A DNA stretch of 34,305 nt, taken from a virus. The position numbers were made by a program, and so were the translations under genes. Every line of letters starts with the position of its first letter. Position 1 is the first letter of the stretch. Shown here piece by piece: positions 28,399 through 34,305 of the stretch. Where the stretch lies: positions 1-34,305 of the IMG/VR virus record IMGVR_UViG_3300027499_000018. One strand, given 5' to 3'. The notes under the pieces were generated by a model. That model was not told where the DNA came from. It saw only the letters and a list, made by a program, of their open reading frames with translations, and did not search any database.

Positions 28399-30405
28399 CT
28401 ATGCAAAACTGCTTCGCGTCTTGTTGTAGATGTCCGCAATTGCTCCAGCACTCAATGGAGTGTTGTAATAGCGCAAGTCTGCTTGCATCTTGTAACCGGC
28501 ATTGCCTGTCGCATAAGTGCCGGGCAAGCCGCCAGATGTCCCGTCTCCACGACCGTTAAAGTTCACCGTTTGACCGGAGCCAATAGACGGCCAAGTTCCG
28601 GTATTGCTAAGGCTATGAGATTGAGAAACTCCATTCAAATAGATGGCTATCGCGCCATTCGTATATGTGATGCCTATGTGAAACCAAACGCCCTTGTTGC
28701 CGTTAGACCCACCTGAAATGTTTGGAGTTGTCCAAGAGCCTTGACCCGCTGAATTGGCGTAATGCTGTAAGTAAACATTGCCAGTGCCATTTGTGTACCA
28801 ATCGTGCGCCACAAAAGCATTGCCGTTACCGTTGCCACTCCAAGAGTGGAATGTTGGGCTGAAAACGTTACCGCTAGTATTTGCGCTGCGATCTTCCCAC
28901 ATGATCCAATAACAGATAGTGTGGTTGCCACTGTTGCCTGCAAAGACGCTATTGTCTGTCGGCAGTGGTAGCCAAAATGAGTCACCTCCGTCGCACATAT
29001 AAGCGTACTGATCTTTTTGCTTGGCAAGCGTATTCAAACCAGAGACGCCGCCTTGGGCATCAAGTATGAACTTGGAACTGCTAACTGGACTGGAGTTCTG
29101 ATTTGACGAGTCAATGACCATCGAGTTGATGACTCGAACCACGCCACTCTGGTCATAACTTGAGGCGTACTTTGCCGCTGGAAGTGTTTGACCTTCCTTG
29201 TTTCCGGTGGACTGCCCATTCCAACCGGCTCGAAGCCATAGTTTCAGGTTGGGTTCATAAGCCGCAGACTCGTCATCTGTTACATTGATTTGGAATGTTC
29301 TGGATGTTGAATCAGAAGCGGAGTTCGCAAGCACAGCAAACGAAGTATTGGTATCGGAAGATACCGCAGAAGGCGCTCCAGAAATAACTCCGGTGGAAGA
29401 ATTCAAAGACAAGCCGGAAGGTAGGTTGCTACCTGATGCAAGGGAGAAAGACACTGATGTGCCATCTGGATCTGATGCCTGCAAAGTGGTGTTCTGAAGT
29501 ATCTCCCCCTCGTAAAGAACAGATGGGACCAACTGACCACTTGAGGTGGTCCAAGTCGGCGTCGATCCAGCGTCTAGTGCATCCGACAAATTCCCACTCA
29601 AGCCAGATGGGTTGGTCACCAAAATTGAGTACGGCTCTTTACCGGCTGGCAGATACGTTGATGGGGTCTGTGCAGTAATTTGTGTGGAAGAAACAAATGT
29701 CACCACAGGCGAGTTGTACTCAGTGGCGTCGCTACCAACAAATTTTACGGTTGCACCAGAGGCAAAAAACAGACCGTTAATAGTGATCTCTTCATTGGCA
29801 GTGGTAGTGGTGGTCGGAGATATAGAAGTCACCAATGGAGGCGAGTCTAATTGCTTCCATGCAGAACCATCATAGTACTCAGCCAGCGATGTGGTGGTGT
29901 TAAACCGAATGTTGCCAGCCTGAGGTGACGCAGGTCTTTGTGCTGTTGTACCGGCTGGCAAATCAAAATATCCAGTACTCGTATTGTTTTGGTCGCTTAC
30001 CGAAGTGGGGGTGGGCTGAGCAATCGTTGACCAAGATGGGTCGGTGCCGTCAGTGGTCAAATACTTTCCAGACTGACCAGTCTGGCTTGGCAGAGTCTCT
30101 TCGTTGATGCTCATGTAACGAGCATCAGCCTCCGCCTTGGTGTACCCATCAGACAGACCACGGGGCAGATAGGCAACACACTCGACAACGTCATCCGCAG
30201 AGGCGGCGGCAGTCAGTACGACTGTCGTGCCATTGGATGCCGTGTAGTCTTCACCAATAATCAGTTTGACACCGTTCTGGTACACGTCGATGTACCCGGG
30301 CGTGTAGCCACTGGACGGTGTGAATGTAGTCTGACCAGAGGTAGCCGTGAACGTACTTACAGTACGTTGCGACGATACCCCGGGTGCGTTGCCGATATAA
30401 GCCAT
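28399..30405 (-). CDS. Tail fibre with IPT, Ig-like and lectin-like C-terminal domain
   Basis: 668 residues. The N-terminus (MAYIGNAPG, then a beta domain with YIDVYQNGVKLIIGEDY) is a common fibre attachment module. PSQTGQSGKYLTTDGTDPSW (about 106-125) and GTTAQRPASPQAGNIRFN (about 152-169) follow, then an IPT domain (about 190-275) and an Ig-like domain (about 290-385, with NLPSGLSLNSSTGVISG). The C-terminal about 270 residues (KLWLRAGWNG, then GVWFHIGITYTNGAIAIYLN and DLRYYNTPLSAGAIADIYN) match a LamG/concanavalin-A-like lectin fold. It is expected to bind surface glycans. AAGGA precedes the ATG. Confidence 0.8.
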   Translation of the reverse strand: MAYIGNAPGVSSQRTVSTFTATSGQTTFTPSSGYTPGYIDVYQNGVKLIIGEDYTASNGTTVVLTAAASADDVVECVAYLPRGLSDGYTKAEADARYMSINEETLPSQTGQSGKYLTTDGTDPSWSTIAQPTPTSVSDQNNTSTGYFDLPAGTTAQRPASPQAGNIRFNTTTSLAEYYDGSAWKQLDSPPLVTSISPTTTTTANEEITINGLFFASGATVKFVGSDATEYNSPVVTFVSSTQITAQTPSTYLPAGKEPYSILVTNPSGLSGNLSDALDAGSTPTWTTSSGQLVPSVLYEGEILQNTTLQASDPDGTSVSFSLASGSNLPSGLSLNSSTGVISGAPSAVSSDTNTSFAVLANSASDSTSRTFQINVTDDESAAYEPNLKLWLRAGWNGQSTGNKEGQTLPAAKYASSYDQSGVVRVINSMVIDSSNQNSSPVSSSKFILDAQGGVSGLNTLAKQKDQYAYMCDGGDSFWLPLPTDNSVFAGNSGNHTICYWIMWEDRSANTSGNVFSPTFHSWSGNGNGNAFVAHDWYTNGTGNVYLQHYANSAGQGSWTTPNISGGSNGNKGVWFHIGITYTNGAIAIYLNGVSQSHSLSNTGTWPSIGSGQTVNFNGRGDGTSGGLPGTYATGNAGYKMQADLRYYNTPLSAGAIADIYNKTRSSFA

Positions 30406-30414
30406 GTAATTTCC

Positions 30415-30777
30415 TTACGCCGGTTTTGTTGGGAATGTGACAGTAACGTCGCCGTTCGCATTCACGCTCCAGTTAGACGGGTCATCTGTGATGTCACGGA
30501 GTGCTTGCCTATAAGCCAATCTTTTAGGAGTGGAGCCAACATCTGACAAAGCCCACCAATCAGTCTCCGCCAAAAGCCGATCACGTTGAAGACGAACTTC
30601 AGACAAGGCGGCTTCTTCATTGTCTGCGATGACCCATGCGTTCATTTCAGACTCGGTTGGCTTAGGGCTTGAAGACAGCCAATTGATTGCGTTGTAACCA
30701 GTAGTGGATTGGTCAACTTCGTAGTCCACAAAAACCTTGTACCGTTTTGCAAGGCTTAAAAAAAGTCCGTAGATCAT
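30415..30777 (-). CDS. Tail fibre assembly chaperone-like protein
   Basis: 120 residues. The phrase RLQRDRLLAETDWWALSDVG followed by YRQALRDIT is the signature of small phage tail/fibre assembly chaperones. The N-terminal half is a beta-like domain; the extreme C-terminus (VTVTFPTKPA) is a typical end. It sits between two fibre genes, which it probably helps to fold or trimerise. GAGG lies seven bases before the ATG. Confidence 0.75.
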   Translation of the reverse strand: MIYGLFLSLAKRYKVFVDYEVDQSTTGYNAINWLSSSPKPTESEMNAWVIADNEEAALSEVRLQRDRLLAETDWWALSDVGSTPKRLAYRQALRDITDDPSNWSVNANGDVTVTFPTKPA

Positions 30778-30781
30778 TCTG

Positions 30782-32053
30782 TTACCTCACCCATGTCGTG
30801 TAGCCTTGGCAGTTATAGGCAGTGCCGTTGCTAGAGTAATAGCCTTCACCGGGGTCTTCACCGTCACCGTGCCCAAAATAGCAACCAGATGTTGGGTCGC
30901 CTGAAGACGCGTTCACACCAACCATTCCGATGGTGGTTTGATTGCTGTTCGCACCAATTGAACCGTCGGCGTTGTAATCTGCTTGTATTCCGTCAACGCA
31001 CCAATAGTTTGCGGTTGAATACACTGAGTCGTTCCCAGAGATTGACACGTTGGCTCTAGCAACTATCTGGCTACGCGATGTGGTATTGAATTGAGCATCA
31101 ACATACGTCCCTCTATTTGTAAACGAGTACGTCCCGTTCGTACTCCCCCTACCAAAGGCAATGCATCTGGCGCGGGAAAACGAATAGTTGTTGATCCAAG
31201 CCCCAATAATGTAGTCACTATTTGGGTCAGGAGTCCCAATTGCCCCCATGGTGCCGTTTCGATTTAGCGTATACGACAAACTATTTCGGCTAGTGCCTGT
31301 GGGCAATACTGACGACCTCTGGTCGTTACTTGCAACGAGTATCCAGCCTCCGTCCGCAGAGTCGTAATAGAGTTGTTGAGCGTCGCCATTGGAATTTTTG
31401 AACCACGCAAGACCGGTTGCTTGACCGTTAGACTGCGCCGCCGCAATAGAGGCGTATGGATTTTGTTGGGAGCCGAGAGCCGCAAATACTACATAGCCCC
31501 ATTCTGTACCCGTATAGATTCGCAGTTCTTTTGTTGAACTGTTCAAATACGCATCACCCGTTGATGGCGATGAGGGGTTTGAACTGCCAGACGGCAAACG
31601 AACCCTACTGTTGTTTGCCAGAGTAGTGCCGTTAATCTGCAATTCTGTTGTTGCATTAAGCGTAGGGAGTGCAAGAGTTCCGGTCATGGTGTCGCCGGAC
31701 TTTGCAACCTTGGATGACAAATCAACAGTAGCCCAAGAGGCTGTTGTTCCGTCAGTGGTTAGATATTTACCAGATTGACCGGACTGACTCGGAACAGCCG
31801 CACCAGCGGCTAACTTTGCCGCAGTCACAGCACCATCTGCGATGTTCCCAGTGCCGACTGCCCCGCTTGGCAGGGTCAATGTCTTGCTGGATAGATCAAG
31901 CGTGTTGTGCATCTTGACTGGAGTAACAGCCTGATCGTTGATCTTCCCAGTAGTAACAGCACCGTCCGCAAGGTCAGTCGTCTCGACAGTGCCGTCTTGA
32001 ATATTGCCGCCCGTCAGTACACCTTGGTACGGGGCGTTACCGATATAACCCAT
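30782..32053 (-). CDS. Tail fibre with fibrinogen-like C-terminal region
   Basis: 423 residues. It opens MGYIGNAPYQGVLTGGNIQD and continues with repeats of DGAVTTGKI type (about 15-85), then PSQSGQSGKYLTTDGTTASW, nearly the same as in the 668-residue fibre. A shaft (about 105-170) leads to a head module at about 195-423 with ASIAAAQSNGQATGLAWFKN and SADGGWILVASND, recalling fibrinogen-related lectin domains, and several Asn/Tyr/Cys-rich strands. It is likely the third receptor-binding protein. The ribosome site is GGGGTAGG. Confidence 0.7.
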   Translation of the reverse strand: MGYIGNAPYQGVLTGGNIQDGTVETTDLADGAVTTGKINDQAVTPVKMHNTLDLSSKTLTLPSGAVGTGNIADGAVTAAKLAAGAAVPSQSGQSGKYLTTDGTTASWATVDLSSKVAKSGDTMTGTLALPTLNATTELQINGTTLANNSRVRLPSGSSNPSSPSTGDAYLNSSTKELRIYTGTEWGYVVFAALGSQQNPYASIAAAQSNGQATGLAWFKNSNGDAQQLYYDSADGGWILVASNDQRSSVLPTGTSRNSLSYTLNRNGTMGAIGTPDPNSDYIIGAWINNYSFSRARCIAFGRGSTNGTYSFTNRGTYVDAQFNTTSRSQIVARANVSISGNDSVYSTANYWCVDGIQADYNADGSIGANSNQTTIGMVGVNASSGDPTSGCYFGHGDGEDPGEGYYSSNGTAYNCQGYTTWVR

Positions 32054-32063
32054 TGCCTACCCC

Positions 32064-32390
32064 TTATGCGAGATACGATGCAACAGCATCGGCAGAGTTA
32101 GATGCGCTGGCATAAGCGGTGATCGTGTCACCCGCTTCGAGCACAACCTTCTGGTCGCCGCCGACAATAGCCAGTGCGCCACCGGGGAGAACAGTCGCAT
32201 CCTTCACCAAGAAGGCGGATGTGCCACCAGACTTGTTGATCTTTGCAGATGCCGTAATAGATGAAGCCGTTGTGTTGGAAATCGATAGACCGATCAACGT
32301 GGCGGTTGCTCCAGAGGAGACTGTGTCCGTCACGGTTGATGGGCTACCAGACGTTCCAAGGTTCGGCGTTGCTTTAGATTTGAATGCCAT
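32064..32390 (-). CDS. Small structural protein, fibre- or decoration-like
   Basis: 108 residues, beta-rich and poor in charge: Thr/Ser/Ala-rich strands (TVSSGATATLIGLSISNTTA, VLPGGALAIVGGDQKVVLEA). This composition is typical of small virion decoration or fibre-base proteins. GGGGTG serves as ribosome site. It is packed tightly between the fibre genes and the 70-residue gene. Confidence 0.55.
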   Translation of the reverse strand: MAFKSKATPNLGTSGSPSTVTDTVSSGATATLIGLSISNTTASSITASAKINKSGGTSAFLVKDATVLPGGALAIVGGDQKVVLEAGDTITAYASASNSADAVASYLA

Positions 32391-32393
32391 GTA

Positions 32394-32606
32394 TCACCCC
32401 AGAGCGATTGCCATAGACACAGCGAAAGACTCCGCTTCCGCCGTGCTAGGGACATCAATGTTTGACCGAGCGGTAGCCGCATCTGCAACGTCACTAAGGT
32501 TGGAACTCTTCTCCATCTTGTCTGTGTTCAAGTTGGAGAAGTTGTTGTCAACCTCCGTGTTCGTCAGAGGCGACCCCTTCGTATTGCGAAGAGTTAGCGT
32601 TGACAT
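32394..32606 (-). CDS. Small fibre-type protein
   Basis: 70 residues. The phrase LTNTEVDNNFSNLNTDK is common near the N-termini of phage fibres; here it stands as a separate small protein with a helical end. It may be the detached attachment part of a fibre. GGGGTA lies before the ATG. Confidence 0.55.
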   Translation of the reverse strand: MSTLTLRNTKGSPLTNTEVDNNFSNLNTDKMEKSSNLSDVADAATARSNIDVPSTAEAESFAVSMAIALG

Positions 32607-32626
32607 GATTGGCTACCCCCTGACGA

Positions 32627-33085
32627 TTAAGATGCGCTCAGAGTGATCGTCCAAGTCACAGTCATGGTGTCGTCTGCGGCTTTGTTGACCACGTCAAACA
32701 CGGTGCGGCACAGCATATCGCCGCTCGTCGATGCGTTGAAGATACCGGCTTCAGTGACTGCGCCAGTAGCATCGCCAGCCTCGAACGAAGCAACGTACTG
32801 AACCTTCTCGTTGTTCGTGCCGGTGATGGTGGTGCTGTCCAGTGCCTCACGGGAACCCAGCATGGTGACAAGGTCAGTCTGACCAGCGGCGGCGGCAGTA
32901 GTGCCGGAACCGAGAGCCATGTGAGACATCACATCTTTGGCAGTGCCAACCATGCGGCTTGCGATGTAAGCCAAGCCAGCGTTCACCACGAGGTTCTTCA
33001 CCTCACGGGAGTCTTTGACGTTGCCGTCTTTGTCTTTCAGGACAATGTTCAGTTGACCGGAAAGTTTCAGGTTATCGATAATCAT
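32627..33085 (-). CDS. Conserved virion structural protein
   Basis: 152 residues. It begins with a beta hairpin (LSGQLNIVLKDKDGNVKDSR) and has NLVVNAGLAYIASRMVG, MALGSGTTAA and VTEAGIFNASTSG. I believe this set recurs in phage head- or tail-fibre-associated proteins. GAGG lies eight bases before the ATG. Likely structural; exact place unknown. Confidence 0.6.
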   Translation of the reverse strand: MIIDNLKLSGQLNIVLKDKDGNVKDSREVKNLVVNAGLAYIASRMVGTAKDVMSHMALGSGTTAAAAGQTDLVTMLGSREALDSTTITGTNNEKVQYVASFEAGDATGAVTEAGIFNASTSGDMLCRTVFDVVNKAADDTMTVTWTITLSAS

Positions 33086-33100
33086 GAGAAAGTCCTCTTG

Positions 33101-34147
33101 TTAAAAGGTTCTGGAAGCCCCGACGAAGTCTTCCGCAAAGTAGGTGAAGTCGCAGTACCCTTGACTTCGCAAAGACCCCGTGTCGGAGAGCAGGGTCAAT
33201 TCCGATTTACCAAGCCCCGGCTCCTTCGAGAAGAAGTCGGAAGCAGAGTAAGCGTCAGCCACGGGTCGTGAGAATGACTTCTCAGCCAACTCCGTAACAG
33301 TTGCTTGCTCACTAATAGGCTTAGTGAAGTATCTGGAATAGGCTTCGCTAAGTGCCACTGAGTCGGCAGTGTTCTTGCCGTACCCAATTTCTTGTGTGTC
33401 TGTCAGGTAAGCCGAGTCGTTGAACAACCGGACATACGCCATCAGACGATAGAAGTCGTCAGAGACTGTTGCCACACGGGTCAACGTCTTGAAGAACGAC
33501 ATCTCTTGGTCATCCAAGATTGAAGCCGCGCCATCCACGTCGTCCGTGAATGTGACCTCATCTTGTAGCAACTTCGTCAAAGCGTGGGTCTGCACGTCAG
33601 TCAGACCGGCAATCTCGGACGGGTTCTTGAAGTAGTCAATCGTGCTGTCATCAGTGATGGCAGACGAGTCAACCAGAGCCTTGCCGAATTCGTAGAACTC
33701 CAAGTCGGTAATTGACGCAGTGTCATCCTTGACCTTCTTGGTCAGGATGAATGTAGTGTCCTCAACTCCGCTCACCTCACTAAACAAATACTTGCTGAAG
33801 TCCACGGCGTGGGCATCGGTCATGCCAACCGCATCAGTCAGGGACTTGAAGAAGTCCATGACCTGTACATCAGTCAGACCAGCCGTATCCGTAAGAGCCT
33901 TGTAGAAGTCTCTTGCTACCGCATCGGATAGGGAAGCATTGTTTGAGAGGTTCTTGAAGAACGCAATGAGCGCCTCTTCCAGAGCCGAAGAATTGTCTGA
34001 GACCACAACACCGTCAGCCGGGTTGCGTCGAATGATAAAGAATCCCAACTCTGCAAGCAGAGTGATGTGCGATGCACGAGCCTCCAGCGAGATTCCAAGT
34101 CGTTCGGTGGCGGCGGTGATCGCGTTAATTGCCGCCGTTAATCTCAT
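33101..34147 (-). CDS. Late protein built of about 13 tandem 18-residue repeats
   Basis: 348 residues. After a helical N-terminus (about 1-60), most of the protein (about 63-305) consists of an imperfect repeat with the form [FY]-x-K-x-L-x-D-x2-x-L-T-D-x4-D, for example FYKALTDTAGLTDVQVMD and FFKSLTDAVGMTDAHAVD. The C-terminus is non-repetitive and ends in a beta-like segment with aromatic residues (YCDFTYFAEDFVGASRTF). The repeats are acidic and regularly amphipathic, suggesting an elongated rod. AGAGAGG precedes the ATG, which overlaps the upstream stop by ATGA. Its position before fibre genes suggests a tail or fibre-linking role. Confidence 0.7.
   Translation of the reverse strand: MRLTAAINAITAATERLGISLEARASHITLLAELGFFIIRRNPADGVVVSDNSSALEEALIAFFKNLSNNASLSDAVARDFYKALTDTAGLTDVQVMDFFKSLTDAVGMTDAHAVDFSKYLFSEVSGVEDTTFILTKKVKDDTASITDLEFYEFGKALVDSSAITDDSTIDYFKNPSEIAGLTDVQTHALTKLLQDEVTFTDDVDGAASILDDQEMSFFKTLTRVATVSDDFYRLMAYVRLFNDSAYLTDTQEIGYGKNTADSVALSEAYSRYFTKPISEQATVTELAEKSFSRPVADAYSASDFFSKEPGLGKSELTLLSDTGSLRSQGYCDFTYFAEDFVGASRTF
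33234..33961 (-). repeat. Array of about 13 imperfect 54-bp (18-residue) repeats
   Basis: Period 18 residues, with invariant-like Lys at position 3 and an (L/I/V)-(T/S)-D triad near position 12-14. Units are diverged and two are longer by insertion. Boundaries are approximate. Confidence 0.75.
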
Positions 34148-34305
34148 GCGAAGTCCTCTCTGACCTTGAACTTGAGAAGGTCATAAATGGTCTCGCGCAC
34201 TCCGGTAGAGCGGACGACTTCTACCTCGCCCTCATAGTCACCGGCATCCACATTCAAGTCACCAGACGCCCACTCGACGTAGCAGACGCCAGTCGTTGCA
34301 GTGTC
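34144..34305 (-). CDS. Partial tail/baseplate-like protein (C-terminal end)
   Basis: Only the last 53 residues lie in the window; the start is beyond the right edge. The visible part is beta-rich: VCYVEWASGDLNVDAGDYEG, then EVEVVRSTGVRETIYDLLKF and a short end. The D-L-x-V-x-A-G-x-Y-x-G-E pattern is what I associate with N-terminal domains of phage baseplate/tail-attachment proteins of the BppU type. The stop overlaps the next gene by ATGA, so it belongs to the same late cluster. Confidence 0.65.
   Translation of the reverse strand, partial: DTATTGVCYVEWASGDLNVDAGDYEGEVEVVRSTGVRETIYDLLKFKVREDFA

Noticed and set aside
30782-32053. Diversity-generating retroelement target in a fibre gene
   Set aside because: The lectin-like fibre ends invited the idea, but no reverse transcriptase or template repeat is found in the window.
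1-34305. CRISPR array, insertion sequence or rRNA
   Set aside because: I saw no regularly spaced identical repeats, transposase gene or rRNA-like sequence on either strand.

Overview
The window reads as part of a temperate tailed-phage genome, probably a podovirus-like phage of a betaproteobacterium (Burkholderiales-like). The phage assignment rests on an integrase beside a tRNA-derived attP, a repressor/early-gene switch, a lysis cassette, a tail-fibre cluster and virion-type proteins. The host guess rests on the attP core, which matches the 3' part of a tRNA-Asn(GUU) gene of the form I associate with Burkholderiales, and on sigma70-type promoters. No terminase, portal or capsid gene lies inside the window; these are expected beyond the right edge. 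The podovirus guess comes from the ejection-protein-like giant gene set and is only an inference.

Layout. (1) 1-315: AT-rich intergenic DNA with stacked perfect inverted repeats, then candidate operators. (2) 316-768: a short XRE repressor with a truncated, serine-less S24-like C-terminus. (3) 780-860: a strong sigma70 promoter flanked by candidate operators. (4) 858-5431, plus strand: a compact early operon. It holds a DUF1071/Sak3-like single-strand annealing protein, a small protein with an SSB-like acidic tail, a PD-(D/E)XK nuclease with four cysteines, an excisionase-type HTH protein, an NrdR-like zinc ribbon, a DUF3310 protein, a MazG-like pyrophosphohydrolase carrying a DnaJ-type zinc finger, an HTH regulator and several unknowns. 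(5) 5443-6800: int with its own promoter, a bidirectional terminator, attP with repeated arm-like sites, and a 16-bp inverted repeat bracketing int plus attP. (6) 6800-7024: a small plus-strand gene beyond attP. (7) 7006-34305, minus strand: one long late cluster.

Read in its transcription direction (right to left), the late cluster runs: a partial tail/baseplate-like protein, an 18-residue-repeat protein, small structural proteins, three fibre proteins with a chaperone, a terminator, a lysis/envelope block (small membrane proteins, two secreted proteins, i-spanin and o-spanin candidates, holin-like proteins, M15 endolysin), further tail proteins, a GNAT protein, two ejection-type proteins, and an 8.4-kb gene for a 2813-residue polyvalent protein. 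That protein has a zincin motif, an ART-like region and an LPD38-like region. Most neighbours overlap by ATGA or a few bases, so translational coupling is likely throughout.

How it fits together. The repressor would hold the early promoter off. On induction the early operon supplies annealing recombination, nucleotide-pool and regulatory functions. Int, perhaps with the HTH_17 protein as directionality factor, works at attP. The late strand builds the tail, lyses the cell and packs proteins for ejection. Because attP is internal, with phage genes on both sides, the sequence represents the excised or virion form rather than an integrated prophage end.
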